DNA of 39,773 bases from Cycloclasticus sp. (GTDB taxonomy: Bacteria; Pseudomonadota; Gammaproteobacteria; Methylococcales; Cycloclasticaceae): NCBI GenBank assembly GCA_002733135.1, contig NVUJ01000014.1, forward strand, positions 1-39,773. Reading direction: 5' to 3'. The position numbers were made by a program, and so were the translations under genes. Each line of letters starts with the position of its first letter. Within the stretch, counting starts at the first letter, position 1. Under the pieces are notes generated by a model that worked only from the letters and a program-made list of their open reading frames with translations, was not told the DNA's origin and made no database searches. Below, in pieces: positions 24,893-34,211 of the stretch.

Positions 24893-25834
24893 TTACTTTA
24901 AACTCCCATTTTCTTTACAGGGAAGCCCTCCTAATTTACAGTTCCATCCGTCTACAATCCCCTTATAAATCCATGTCCTTTGTTGTTTTGAATCACCCGT
25001 AAAAAAACCAAAAAACACATAAGTTCCTATTAGCTTAATGATATTCCAAAATTTCCATACTTTTGGAACGTACAACTGCCGGTGTAAAAACAGTGAATTT
25101 CTAACAATAAAGTAATGACGCTTTGGCGATCTTAAAGGCATAGCTTGTATCCCAAGCATCTTAAGTTTCATGACATCGTCGCCCATTGCATGCTCCATAA
25201 TTACTTGCGGGCAGGCATACAGGTTATAGCCTTTCTTAACCGCTCTAAAGCACCAGTCTGTTTCAATATGATCAATAAACATATCTGCATTAAAAACGCC
25301 AACTGAATCAATAGCATCCAGACTTATCAATGACCCTGAGCTATTCAAAGAATCAACAAGAATCGGGCCGCTTTTTAAATCAGGTTTTACCTTGCTCCAT
25401 AAGCATTTTTTAATTTTATGGAAATTCAAATAGCTACGGGAACGACTGTCGTATAAAGTTGGCCCTACCGCCGCAACATTATGGTTATTTGCTTGGAGCG
25501 ACAACAAATAACCCCTCAATTCGGCAACCATACTATTAGAAGGGACGCTATCATGATCCAGTGTCATTATAAAAAGACATTCAGGAAATCCTTCTCTAAC
25601 CGCTTGAATACCTTTGTTTTGTGCGGCAGCTATACCCATATTCTCAGTCATCTCGACAAGAGAAACAAAAGCATTACTCTCTGATAAAACCTGAAGCTCT
25701 TTTAAAGTATCAGGTTCACTCCCATTATCAACCAATACAACATTACACTGCTTTGAAAGCCTTGAAATTTGTTTGCGTAATAAACATAAAAGTGGGTTAT
25801 AAGTAACTGTAATAACTACTACATCATCAATCAC
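24893..25834 (-). CDS. GT2 family glycosyltransferase, rhamnosyltransferase-like
   Basis: A 313-residue inverting GT-A glycosyltransferase. It starts VVITVTYNP, binds nucleotide with VLVDNGS (33-39) and carries the metal motif TLDHDS (D93, D95). HIETDWCFRAVKKGY gives the ED-W-type acceptor motif, and the C-terminal SPKRHYFIVRNSL and DGWNCKLGG elements are those of the WbbL/RfbF rhamnosyltransferase group. It is last intact gene of the minus-strand glycan operon, 2 bases from the preceding GT4. A decayed paralogue lies directly behind it. Confidence 0.87.
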   Translation of the reverse strand: MIDDVVVITVTYNPLLCLLRKQISRLSKQCNVVLVDNGSEPDTLKELQVLSESNAFVSLVEMTENMGIAAAQNKGIQAVREGFPECLFIMTLDHDSVPSNSMVAELRGYLLSLQANNHNVAAVGPTLYDSRSRSYLNFHKIKKCLWSKVKPDLKSGPILVDSLNSSGSLISLDAIDSVGVFNADMFIDHIETDWCFRAVKKGYNLYACPQVIMEHAMGDDVMKLKMLGIQAMPLRSPKRHYFIVRNSLFLHRQLYVPKVWKFWNIIKLIGTYVFFGFFTGDSKQQRTWIYKGIVDGWNCKLGGLPCKENGSLK

Positions 25835-25836
25835 TA

Positions 25837-27120
25837 TTATCCACCCCCGCCCACAATATCCATAAACTTTGCGGTCTTCTCAGCTTGATATAGACGCGTG
25901 AACTTTTTATCATGAGAAACTCTGTAGGAAGGTTCTACCTCTCGTCCAATAGACACTCTATAGCACCATTCAATCGCCTTACAAATCCCCTCAATATCAA
26001 ATGGATCACTCACGATACCGATATCATTATCAATAATAAGGTTTCTTAACTCCCCTTTTTTTATTACCGCAAGAATTGGCCTTTTAGCACCTATATACTC
26101 AAAAACTTTACCCGTTAATATCTCCGAACCCCTTTGTTTATAATTCGTCGTTTGTATTAGTAATAAACAATGCGCTTTTTGTTGATAGTCTAGAGCCTCA
26201 CTATGCGAAACTACTCCAGTTAAAACAACATTAATTGTTATTCCTATTCTATCTAAGTGAGCTTGGGCTTCGCTATTAATATCCCCAACGATACAAAGCT
26301 CTATATCCACATTTTTATTAGCTTTACTTTCAGAAAAACACACCAAGGCATCACAAAACACTGAAATATCAAAGTCTTGCAGTGACCCTGTGTATACGAT
26401 CCGAAAAACGTCAGTTACTTTTTGGCTTTCAGAACATCGCATTTCATCCTCATCGTAGCCATTAAGGACCACTTCTGTCTGCTTTTCGACAAGTTGAGGG
26501 CAGCGTTGAACAGCATGTTTTCTTTGATATTTAGTCACAAAAATAATGCCGTCTGCTGATTCGTATAATCTCGGCTCATAACAAGACTCCACAAAGCTCT
26601 GAATTGAAGTTATTAAACCTGGCTTCCTGAGTGGCCACTCAGTCATTGAATCGCGCAGTTCCATAACCCATTTCAAACCCGTCATTTCTTTAATTTTTTT
26701 TGCAAAGATATGCACGCTATGGGGAGGGGAAGTCGAATATATAATATCTATATTTTCTTTCTCACAAATATCTTGTGCTTCGGGAAGCAGATCGCGCCAC
26801 CACGCACTATATATATCCATAAACCGAAGTTGTTTTATTGCAAAAAGATTACCCATCAAGCCGACTCCTCCCTTTTTTTGCCTGCTATTAAGATATGACA
26901 TTAATCTCTCACCACCAATTCGGTAAATTGGAACTCCTTTTAAATAGGACAACTCACTCAAAGAAGAATCCATTACATTGTGAGTAGCGCCCGCCACCGT
27001 TAAAATGACGGGGTTGTATCCATACCTAGGGAGATACTTTATTAGCTTCAGTACCCGTTGCACACCAACGCCTCCCATAGGGGGGAAATAATAAGTAACT
27101 ATCAATAAATTTTTTGCCAT
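25837..27120 (-). CDS. GT4 family glycosyltransferase (WbuB-like)
   Basis: A 427-residue GT-B enzyme with N-terminal IVTYYFPPMGGVGVQRVLK, the glycine-rich donor/acceptor loop typical of the WbuB group. FRIVYTGSLQDF starts the C-terminal domain, VLTGVVSHSEALDYQ is the mid motif, and the GSEILTGKVFEYIGAKRPI segment is the EX7E-like donor site. No transmembrane helix is obvious. The upstream gap to the flippase gene is 330 bases, unusual within this otherwise tight operon, so an internal promoter is possible. Confidence 0.87.
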   Translation of the reverse strand: MAKNLLIVTYYFPPMGGVGVQRVLKLIKYLPRYGYNPVILTVAGATHNVMDSSLSELSYLKGVPIYRIGGERLMSYLNSRQKKGGVGLMGNLFAIKQLRFMDIYSAWWRDLLPEAQDICEKENIDIIYSTSPPHSVHIFAKKIKEMTGLKWVMELRDSMTEWPLRKPGLITSIQSFVESCYEPRLYESADGIIFVTKYQRKHAVQRCPQLVEKQTEVVLNGYDEDEMRCSESQKVTDVFRIVYTGSLQDFDISVFCDALVCFSESKANKNVDIELCIVGDINSEAQAHLDRIGITINVVLTGVVSHSEALDYQQKAHCLLLIQTTNYKQRGSEILTGKVFEYIGAKRPILAVIKKGELRNLIIDNDIGIVSDPFDIEGICKAIEWCYRVSIGREVEPSYRVSHDKKFTRLYQAEKTAKFMDIVGGGG

Positions 27121-27278
27121 TCAAGCCCTTCCCTGTCAAAAAATATACCCGACATATTCGCAAAAAAAAACTTGCTTGCATGAACACGCGCCTCTTCATT
27201 CGCTTTACAGCACTGTCTAAAAAGAAGTAGCGAGAAATGAGCTTTTATGAATTTTGGCCTTTCTTCTATAATTGTCAT
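27102..27278 (-). CDS. Candidate 58-residue ORF overlapping the GT4 start
   Basis: An ATG at 27278 opens a frame coding MTIIEERPKFIKAHFSLLL and further residues, stopping 19 bases inside the GT4 gene. A GGAG site lies upstream but at a long distance. The stop-start overlap would allow translational coupling. It contains a T9 tract (plus-strand A9 near 27163) that could slip. No family recognised; chance is quite possible. Confidence 0.2.
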   Translation of the reverse strand: MTIIEERPKFIKAHFSLLLFRQCCKANEEARVHASKFFFANMSGIFFDREGLEWQKIY

Positions 27279-27450
27279 GACTTCAATTTTCTTCTCCTAG
27301 GGCGATCTTAAAACACTATCAATAACGATAAAAAGCCCCTTTTCTTTGGCTGGCTATTTCACGCTCACCACTATAGATTACTTAAAGAATAAGCGGTATT
27401 ACATCCATATTTAATAACAATAGATCCGCATTGATAAAGCCAACTTATGC
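27121..27450. other. Unexplained gap between the flippase and GT4 genes
   Basis: Apart from the candidate 58-residue ORF I see no gene. No strong hairpin or T-run stands out, so transcription may continue through. The 27301-27450 part has several short stop-broken frames with no family I recognise. It may be another degraded gene, or a promoter region for the two downstream glycosyltransferases. Confidence 0.5.
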
Positions 27451-28779
27451 TCAACTTGCAACTCTAGTTTTTCTTAAAAATGCCCACAACCTCTCCAAGT
27501 CATCTACTTTAACCCATATCAAATTCCGTATTGGCACAGTACTAAAATTCCTATACATAAATACTTTAAGTATGAAGTTTATACAATATGCAACTGTTGT
27601 AGCAATTGCTGCACCAATCAGCCCAAACTTAGGGATTAAGATTAGATTACCAACGACATTACAAAACACAACAACAATTGCCACATACAAATTTAATTCT
27701 GGCTTCCCTCTAGCAGCAAGGTCATTCGACAAAATACGACTACCTGAAGTTAAAACTATTCCTGGTAGCAGAATTAACAATGGCGTAAGCACTCCTCGGT
27801 ACTCACTTCCAAAAACAATACTTATAAAAGGACTAGCAACCAATGCAAAAACCACCGTTATTAGCACCGTGAAAAACAATGTGAATCGGGTAATTAACGG
27901 GGTAATTTGCTTCCTTTTTTCTTCATCACTTGATAATTCTGACAGCTTTGGTAGCAATACAGTACTGATTGCCTGTGAAAAAACCCAAAGCCTCTCACTA
28001 AGCTGCACTGCAATCACGTAAACACCGGCACTTGCGGGATTAAGGAAAAAGTTCACGAGAAAAATATCTGCTTTATAATTAAAAAAAGCCATAATATTAC
28101 TTAAATGAGCCTTGTACCCATAACTAATTACTTTTTTTGAATAACCGTCCTCTAGCTCTACTCTTGTATCACCAATATTTGTTTTCAATACCCAATAAGA
28201 AAGTAGTAATGTAATTGCTCCTGCCGCCAAATATGCAACAACTAGAAGATACAACTCATTGTTTTCTAATAATACTAAACTCACAACAAGCACAAGCATA
28301 ATTGCTGGCTGTACTAATAGAACGAGATTAAACTCTTTAAATTTTTGCAGCCCTTGGAAAATACTAGATATGAAGCCTTGCATTAAACTAATGGGGAAAC
28401 CCAACAGCCCTAACCATAGCGCCAAAGGGTGAATGCCTGGAAAAAATGCCTCGGCTTTTAATTCAACTAAAAACCCACCAAGAATTAGCCCTATAACAGA
28501 TAAAAGAACTACGAACTTAGAAGCCGTCAAAAAAGCCTTTCTCGACGTTACTTGTGATGAACCTAAGTAATACACGTTAGCAGGACCTATACCGAGATTA
28601 AGAAAGGTAGCGAGCATACTAGGCAAAAGTAACGCTATCGCATATGAACCATTAATTGCAGCCCCATAAACACGAGCAATAACCACCACTGTGACCAATT
28701 GCAACAAGCCAGATACAAACTGCCGGCCTAAAGTTGAACCAACATTTCTTGCTAACTTATTTAGGCCTAAGCCATCCAT
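27451..28779 (-). CDS. Wzx-type oligosaccharide flippase (MOP superfamily)
   Basis: Flips undecaprenyl-linked glycan repeat units across the inner membrane. The 442-residue protein is hydrophobic throughout, with about 12-14 helices, beginning near GRQFVSGLLQLVTVVVIARVYG. Helix-bounding charged loops such as SYGYKAHLSNIMAFFNYKADIF and the PKLSELSSDEEKRKQ loop are typical of polysaccharide-biosynthesis PST/Wzx proteins. The position among glycosyltransferases and sugar-nucleotide genes supports a Wzx/Wzy-type pathway, yet no Wzy polymerase is in the window. Confidence 0.9.
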   Translation of the reverse strand: MDGLGLNKLARNVGSTLGRQFVSGLLQLVTVVVIARVYGAAINGSYAIALLLPSMLATFLNLGIGPANVYYLGSSQVTSRKAFLTASKFVVLLSVIGLILGGFLVELKAEAFFPGIHPLALWLGLLGFPISLMQGFISSIFQGLQKFKEFNLVLLVQPAIMLVLVVSLVLLENNELYLLVVAYLAAGAITLLLSYWVLKTNIGDTRVELEDGYSKKVISYGYKAHLSNIMAFFNYKADIFLVNFFLNPASAGVYVIAVQLSERLWVFSQAISTVLLPKLSELSSDEEKRKQITPLITRFTLFFTVLITVVFALVASPFISIVFGSEYRGVLTPLLILLPGIVLTSGSRILSNDLAARGKPELNLYVAIVVVFCNVVGNLILIPKFGLIGAAIATTVAYCINFILKVFMYRNFSTVPIRNLIWVKVDDLERLWAFLRKTRVAS

Positions 28780-28796
28780 TCTTTCTCCCTATTTTT

Positions 28797-29969
28797 TCAC
28801 GACTTACCATCAAGCACATCTGCATATACCTGAGCCAGCCTTTCGGCAAGCACCTCTCCACTATAACGCGCATGACAGGCTGCACGAATTTTCGCGCCAT
28901 CAAACTGCGCCCGTTCGTCATACATTTTGACCATTGCAGCCGCCAACGCATCTATATCATTAACTGGCACCAGCATGCCATCATCCTTGCGAATAATATC
29001 TTCAGGCCCACCGCAACGCGTTGCTATAACAGGAACACCTAGTGCTAACGATTCTATAACCACTACCCCAAATGTTTCATAGTGACTACTGAGCACAAAC
29101 ACATCCGAAGCTGACACCTGCTCCATTACCTGTTGTCGACTTAATTCGCCTAAAAACACAACCCTATCCGATATACCAAGTCGTCGAGAAAGCTTTTGTA
29201 AGGCTTCCCACTCCTTACCATAACCACCTATTTTAAGTTTTATATGTGTATTATTTGGGAATGCTTTTGCGAAAGCATTTAAAAACAAACCCACCCCTTT
29301 ATTAACTGTCAATAGAGCTATATTAATGAAAACAAATTCACTTTTATTCTCTTCATCCTTTATTTGGCATTCAAAAAACCTATCATTCACCATATTTGGC
29401 ATCACTAACCATTTACCCCCACTCATTAAAAAGTATTCCGATAAAAAATCGGCAAAAGGGCGACTAACAGCAAATCTTTTCAGGGCATTTTGTGACACTT
29501 TCTCAGCAATTATTTTTTGTGAACTTATTACTAATCCACGTTGAAACGCAGAACTGTGTTCAGTAATCACATAGGGTACTCCATGCTTTTTATATATAGC
29601 CATAGCCGCACAACCAGCATACAACATCGAATGCACATGGATAATATCTGGCATACCATGTTTTTTTACATACCTTTCAAAAACCTTTAATAGTTCCTTT
29701 TCACACCACCAAGCATGTAGACGAGGCGCCCAACCGAGCCATTTCACACCGTTTTTACGATACGTCAAAAGACCTTCGTCTACTTCAAAACTGGTATTCC
29801 TTTTACCAAATAAAATAAAATGTAAATCACGCAACGGCCTATGCTGTAATGAAAGAACGCCTACTTCATGGCCTTGTTTTTTTAACTCCAATGCTTGTTC
29901 TCGAAAGAAGCTTCCACCAATATCATTAAGATTGCGTGGGTACCACGAGGGGATTATTAATATATGCAT
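28797..29969 (-). CDS. GT4 family glycosyltransferase
   Basis: A 390-residue GT-B enzyme. It begins MHILIIPSWYPRNLNDIGGSF, has VITEHSSAF and VMPNMVNDRFF in the linker region, and the C-terminal domain carries the EX7E motif within SHYETFGVVVIESLALGVPVI and ATRCGGPEDI. These are retaining GT4 signatures. Ends 17 bases before the flippase start and begins 3 bases after the sulfotransferase stop, so it is in the same operon. Sugar specificity cannot be read. Confidence 0.9.
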   Translation of the reverse strand: MHILIIPSWYPRNLNDIGGSFFREQALELKKQGHEVGVLSLQHRPLRDLHFILFGKRNTSFEVDEGLLTYRKNGVKWLGWAPRLHAWWCEKELLKVFERYVKKHGMPDIIHVHSMLYAGCAAMAIYKKHGVPYVITEHSSAFQRGLVISSQKIIAEKVSQNALKRFAVSRPFADFLSEYFLMSGGKWLVMPNMVNDRFFECQIKDEENKSEFVFINIALLTVNKGVGLFLNAFAKAFPNNTHIKLKIGGYGKEWEALQKLSRRLGISDRVVFLGELSRQQVMEQVSASDVFVLSSHYETFGVVVIESLALGVPVIATRCGGPEDIIRKDDGMLVPVNDIDALAAAMVKMYDERAQFDGAKIRAACHARYSGEVLAERLAQVYADVLDGKS

Positions 29970-29972
29970 TTT

Positions 29973-30971
29973 TTAAACTAGACTATCATAGCCAGCCTTT
30001 ATCAGCTCGTTGCCAATAATGCGTTGGAGGATTAGTTTATCCTCCGGACTTAATGAAGCCCTCCCTTTACCAACCGATTTCATGGTCGGTGAATTCTGTA
30101 CATTCACATGATGTTTCCGCATTAAGACATCCCCCATCTCAACACCACTAACGGTTAGTATTTCATCCCTTTTTGGAATATTGAGTTTATCAAGAATGTT
30201 TGATATGACTTTCTCATGATTTGAAACTAATGCTTCATATTGTATTTCTATGAATGAATCCTCTGAAATAGATTTTTTAAAGGACTGCCAGGCCTTTCGA
30301 CTGCTCACCCACCTGTTTGCTGCTTCTGTTATCTCTCTATATATTCCAGATTCTATATACGAAAAACATACATCTACGCCATCACGCTCAATATATATGT
30401 AAACAGCATTTGGAATAAGACCTTTTAGCAAACCAAGATGCATTGTGTTAAGGGGCGTTTTGTCACCAACCCACACCGATGAACACCCTTTTTTAACTGC
30501 CAACCACTTATACAACTCCACGATTAACGTACCCACTTGTTGATTCTCTTTACTATATTCCTTAGCTTGAATAGAAAACTCTCGAAGCGTATCAATTTCA
30601 AATGTCGGAAACTCTGGATGGAATTCAATTTTAGCAAGCGTTAAGTCAACCCTGTCCGGCCAACTCAACGCACACGCGTTCAAATGAGAAATTACTTCCG
30701 AAGGAAGCACATAACTTTCAGGCGGAATATATATATCTCCATATTCCATTAACAGCCTTCTAAGTAACGTATTGCCTGATCGGCCAGAGCCAATTATAAA
30801 TACAAAAGGGCTCTGGCTAACTGAACCTATTTTTCTAGTAGACATTAAACCCTGAAGCTGTCTGATCACACCAAGAAGCATGTATACACTATACTGCAGC
30901 CAGGGTTTTCTACTAACTTCTTTAAGTATTACGCTTTTGATGGTTTTTTCAGTGTTATCCAAATCAAACAC
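29973..30971 (-). CDS. PAPS-dependent sulfotransferase family protein
   Basis: Probably transfers sulfate from PAPS to a sugar hydroxyl or amine. The 332-residue chain has the 5'-phosphosulfate loop GSGRSGNTLLRRLL (61-74) and the 3'-phosphate motif YIERDGVDVCFSYIESG (193-209). C-terminal GKGRASLSPEDK is like the usual G-x-W/R-x-x-x-L phosphate-binding element. It starts with GTG at 30971, overlapping the stop of a 46-codon ORF by 8 bases. Inside a polysaccharide operon it suggests a sulfated surface glycan. No PAPS-synthesis genes (cysC/cysN) lie nearby. Confidence 0.85.
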   Translation of the reverse strand: MFDLDNTEKTIKSVILKEVSRKPWLQYSVYMLLGVIRQLQGLMSTRKIGSVSQSPFVFIIGSGRSGNTLLRRLLMEYGDIYIPPESYVLPSEVISHLNACALSWPDRVDLTLAKIEFHPEFPTFEIDTLREFSIQAKEYSKENQQVGTLIVELYKWLAVKKGCSSVWVGDKTPLNTMHLGLLKGLIPNAVYIYIERDGVDVCFSYIESGIYREITEAANRWVSSRKAWQSFKKSISEDSFIEIQYEALVSNHEKVISNILDKLNIPKRDEILTVSGVEMGDVLMRKHHVNVQNSPTMKSVGKGRASLSPEDKLILQRIIGNELIKAGYDSLV

Positions 30972-31104
30972 TCTTATCTGGTTTCTTCTTTAAAACCTTT
31001 ACAGGAGTTTCCATACATAACCGAACAAATAAATACCGTAACCTATCAGGTGTTTTGAATCTAGGAAGATGACTGGCTACAGTGAACCATAAACATGGTT
31101 TCAT
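30964..31104 (-). CDS. 46-residue ORF coupled on both sides, unknown
   Basis: The ATG at 31104 overlaps the wbpE stop as ATGA. The stop at 30964-30966 lies within the first codons of the sulfotransferase, an 8-base overlap. The product is basic and begins [17 protein letters not shown], then TPDRLRYLFVRLCMETP, ending VKKKPDKSV-like. Overlaps on both sides are how co-translated operon genes look. I recognise no family. It may be a real small protein, or the start of a gene truncated by the insertion of the sulfotransferase; the basic, aromatic content would suit a membrane-bound peptide. Confidence 0.5.
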   Translation of the reverse strand: MKPCLWFTVASHLPRFKTPDRLRYLFVRLCMETPVKVLKKKPDKSV

Positions 31105-32195
31105 ACTCGTTCAACTAATCTCATAATGATGGTTTCTTGCTCTTTATCATTTAAATAAGGACTCATAGGTAGACTTATCACCTCTTGAGCTAACCGTTCA
31201 GACACAGGGCAATCATCCTCTTTTAAACCAAGATATTGAAAACATTCTTGTAGATGCATTGGCATTGGGTAGTGCACACCCGTTGGGATACCAGCTCGCT
31301 TTAAGCCTTCTTGCAATTGATCTCGGTTTTTAACCCGTACCGTATATTGCGCCCAAACACTACTACGATTAGATTTTAATTTAGGCGTTTGAACACATTT
31401 AGATAGGCCCTGTGTATAATTCTCGGCAACTGCTTTGCGTGCTGTTATTTCTTTCGCATAATGAGGCAATTTTGCCAATAAAACAGCCGCCTGGAGTGTG
31501 TCCAACCTTGCCCCTAACCCAATATATTTATGCTGATAGCGTTTATTTTGCCCATGCACCCTTAACTTTTTTATTTTTTCTGCATACTCAGCGTTATTGG
31601 TAAACACTGCGCCGCCATCACCGTAACAGCCTAATGGCTTAGAGGGGAAAAAGCTGGTGGTATAGATGTTGCAATGGTGGACTTCTGCTTGCTCTTTATA
31701 CGTTGCGCCAAAGGATTGCGCTCCGTCAATTATCACTTTAAGGTTGTGCTTTTTTGCTATGGCATTAATTTCGTCCATATCGGCTGGTTGGCCATATAGG
31801 CTAACAGGCATAATGGCTTTTGTTTTTGGTGTAATGGCTGCCTCAATTTTACTGGCATCAATATTAAATGTGCTTTCTTCAATATCAACAAAAACTGGCA
31901 CAGCTTTCAGCAATGCTATTGTTTCTGCTGTTGCTATAAAGCTGAACACTGTCGTGATCACTTCATCACCTAGTTGTATATCAAGCGCCATCATCGCTAA
32001 CAACAGTGCATCTGTGCCGCTTGAGCAAGTAATTGCGTGTTTTGCCTTAGTGAACTTTTCTAGCTCGCTTTCTAACTCTTTGACTTCAATGCCCATGATG
32101 TAATTAGAGTTATCGAGTACTTTTTGGATATTTGCATCAATTTCTGTTTTGTACAGTTGATATTGATGCTGAAGGTTCGCGAAATCAATTTTCAT
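31101..32195 (-). CDS. wbpE: UDP-2-acetamido-2-deoxy-3-oxo-glucuronate aminotransferase (WbpE-like, DegT family)
   Basis: PLP enzyme that aminates the 3-keto sugar made by WbpB, with glutamate as donor. The 364-residue protein is of DegT/DnrJ/EryC1 type. The PLP lysine is K186 in [14 protein letters not shown], the PLP-pyridine aspartate D157 is in [10 protein letters not shown], and [11 protein letters not shown] binds the phosphate. Its gene order with wbpD and wbpB is that of Pseudomonas and Bordetella diacetamido-uronic acid clusters. It starts in the wbpD stop (ATGA). Substrate assignment rests on the neighbours; the DegT family alone would be ambiguous. Confidence 0.87.
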   Translation of the reverse strand: MKIDFANLQHQYQLYKTEIDANIQKVLDNSNYIMGIEVKELESELEKFTKAKHAITCSSGTDALLLAMMALDIQLGDEVITTVFSFIATAETIALLKAVPVFVDIEESTFNIDASKIEAAITPKTKAIMPVSLYGQPADMDEINAIAKKHNLKVIIDGAQSFGATYKEQAEVHHCNIYTTSFFPSKPLGCYGDGGAVFTNNAEYAEKIKKLRVHGQNKRYQHKYIGLGARLDTLQAAVLLAKLPHYAKEITARKAVAENYTQGLSKCVQTPKLKSNRSSVWAQYTVRVKNRDQLQEGLKRAGIPTGVHYPMPMHLQECFQYLGLKEDDCPVSERLAQEVISLPMSPYLNDKEQETIIMRLVERV

Positions 32196-32779
32196 TCAGC
32201 GCTTCCTTCAGTTTTTACAACATCGTTTAGCAATTGGTATGCTCTACCCGTATGCGGGCATATTGCTTTTGCTTCGCCCTGAATTGGCAAATCGAGTTTC
32301 TCGCCATATTCACTTATCCAACCGATTTGCTTAGCTGGCACACCAACCATTAATGCATATGGGTTTACGTCTTTATTTACAACTGATCCTGCGCCTATAA
32401 ACGCGTACTCACCAACCTCTATACCACAAACAATTGTACAGTTTGCACCTAGAGTGGCCCCTTTTTTAATCAAGGTGTCACGGTATTCATCTTTTCGATT
32501 AATAAGGGAACGGGGGTTATATACATTGGTAAACACCATACTGGGGCCACAAAAAACGCCTTCTTCTAAAGTCACATTATCGTAAATGGATACATTATTT
32601 TGGATTTTGCATTTATCGCCAATAATGGCTTTATTACCTATAAAGACATTTTGGCCTAACGAAACATTTTCCCCAATCTTTGCGCCACTGCTCACATGCG
32701 CCCAATGCCAAATACGTGAGCCTTTACCTATTTGTGCGCCCGTATCAATAATGGCTGTTTCGTGAACTGTAATATCCAT
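32192..32779 (-). CDS. wbpD: UDP-2-acetamido-3-amino-2,3-dideoxy-glucuronate N-acetyltransferase (WbpD-like)
   Basis: Acetylates the new 3-amino group with acetyl-CoA to give UDP-2,3-diacetamido-2,3-dideoxy-glucuronic acid. The 195-residue protein is a left-handed beta-helix built of hexapeptide repeats, visible as [35 protein letters not shown] and IGAGSVV. The insert [15 protein letters not shown] is typical of WbpD/WlbB. The C-terminal PHTGRAYQL tail also matches. Seven bases separate it from wbpB and four overlap with wbpE. Confidence 0.91.
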   Translation of the reverse strand: MDITVHETAIIDTGAQIGKGSRIWHWAHVSSGAKIGENVSLGQNVFIGNKAIIGDKCKIQNNVSIYDNVTLEEGVFCGPSMVFTNVYNPRSLINRKDEYRDTLIKKGATLGANCTIVCGIEVGEYAFIGAGSVVNKDVNPYALMVGVPAKQIGWISEYGEKLDLPIQGEAKAICPHTGRAYQLLNDVVKTEGSAE

Positions 32780-32786
32780 ATGATTT

Positions 32787-33842
32787 TTAATATTCCAACG
32801 GTAGTGAGACTGTTTTCCCGTCTCGAGCCGACAAATAGGCCGCTATCAACACTTCTAATGATTTAAGACCTTCTCGCCCGTCTGTTTCTGGCTCTGCTTT
32901 GCCCCGCATTACATCAATCACATTTTTATAATACAAGGGATGACCAAAACCATATACAGAGGTTGTTTCATAGTTAGCCGTTTTTATCTGTTCATCATAA
33001 TCTTTAGGTTCATCAAACTCCCAGTGTTGTATATCATTAACGGCCATTCCTCCTATGCGAACACTTCCTTTATCCCCTAGAATAGTTATGGAGCCTTCCA
33101 TGTTTTTGGGGTATGTCAGCATGGTAACGCTCATTGAGCCTATGGCACCACTTCGCCAACGCACGTTCATCACACCTGTGTCTTCCACTTCAATGTCTCG
33201 TGTTGTGCTCATCATAGCTTGAACCTTATCTATGGGGCCAATCAACCAATCAAAAAGATCCACATAATGGCTGGCTTGATTCATAAATGCACCCCCATCA
33301 AATTCCCAGGTTCCTCGCCATTTTGCTTGGTCGTAATATGACTGAGGCCTTGTCCAAAAGACATTTATGTGAACCATGTGAACTTTACCAAAACGTTTTT
33401 CTTCAACAGCACGTTTCAACAGTTGCAATGTCGCATTTTGACGGTTCTGTTTAACAACAAATAAATGCACACCCGCTAGGTCACAAGCTTTAACCATTTT
33501 GACGCCATCTTGCCAACGGGTAGCCATTGGTTTTTCAGTCATTACGTGTACACCGTATTTTGCAGCCAACTCTGCTTGCTGAGCATGAAGCCCGCTTGGC
33601 GTACAAAGAACTAGAAGGTCTAGTTCTTCAGATTTTAATAATTCAATTAATTTCACATAACCATTGATTCTATATTCATTCATGTACTGATTAAGTTGAT
33701 GTTCATCAACATCACACACCGCAACCAGCTCTATATCATCTGCATGTTTTTCAATGGCGCTTAAATGATTTTTAGAAATTCTCCCGCAACCAACTATCGC
33801 TATGCGTATTTTCCTTCCTTCGATTCGTACATAATTTTGCAT
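32787..33842 (-). CDS. wbpB: UDP-N-acetyl-2-amino-2-deoxy-glucuronate 3-dehydrogenase (WbpB-like)
   Basis: Oxidises C3 of UDP-GlcNAcA, with NAD recycled by 2-oxoglutarate in the Pseudomonas enzyme. The 351 residues form a Gfo/Idh/MocA oxidoreductase. The NAD loop is [16 protein letters not shown] (about 14-29), the catalytic region is MTEKPMATR, and [28 protein letters not shown] is the conserved centre with the catalytic His. First gene of the minus-strand operon. An AAGGGA site precedes the ATG at 33842. Substrate UDP-GlcNAcA would need WbpA, which is not in the window. Confidence 0.9.
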   Translation of the reverse strand: MQNYVRIEGRKIRIAIVGCGRISKNHLSAIEKHADDIELVAVCDVDEHQLNQYMNEYRINGYVKLIELLKSEELDLLVLCTPSGLHAQQAELAAKYGVHVMTEKPMATRWQDGVKMVKACDLAGVHLFVVKQNRQNATLQLLKRAVEEKRFGKVHMVHINVFWTRPQSYYDQAKWRGTWEFDGGAFMNQASHYVDLFDWLIGPIDKVQAMMSTTRDIEVEDTGVMNVRWRSGAIGSMSVTMLTYPKNMEGSITILGDKGSVRIGGMAVNDIQHWEFDEPKDYDEQIKTANYETTSVYGFGHPLYYKNVIDVMRGKAEPETDGREGLKSLEVLIAAYLSARDGKTVSLPLEY

Positions 33843-34211
33843 GTATATTAATCCCTTGAATTTATAACGTGCAAGTTACATTAAAACTACAATTAATATT
33901 TTCCGATTCTTTGCTGCATTCCTATCTGTCACATTACGCCCACACTTTACAATTGGACATATCAACAAGTTAACGGCTTTTATTGTAACTATACATATCT
34001 TCCAACATTAGCCTATATTTTCAATTAACCCAACTAAAGATGTGTAACGCATTATGACTGACATACACCCTAAACAACCAACATCCCTCACATTTCATTG
34101 CTAATTTATAAAAATTAACCCAATATTTACTGCAAAAACCCTTTTTTCTACTACTATATAACGCAGTAAGGTTTATCATACTGTCCAATATAGGGAGTTA
34201 TTTGACTACAC
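33843..34211. other. Divergent regulatory region between the glycan operon and pilB
   Basis: 369 A+T-rich bases between wbpB (minus) and pilB (plus). It must hold both promoters, but I could not pick out a clear -35/-10 pair or an RpoN (GG-N10-GC) site. A pilA gene is often found here next to pilB; none is present. An AGGGAG site at 34190-34195 lies 16 bases before the pilB ATG, further than usual. Confidence 0.6.

Noticed and set aside
27431-28021. 196-codon ORF on the plus strand inside the flippase gene
   Set aside because: Antisense shadow: the minus strand encodes a clear multi-helix flippase, and the plus frame has no family features or ribosome site.
33843-34211. RpoN-dependent promoter before pilB
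   Set aside because: No GG-N10-GC pair with proper flanks could be found.
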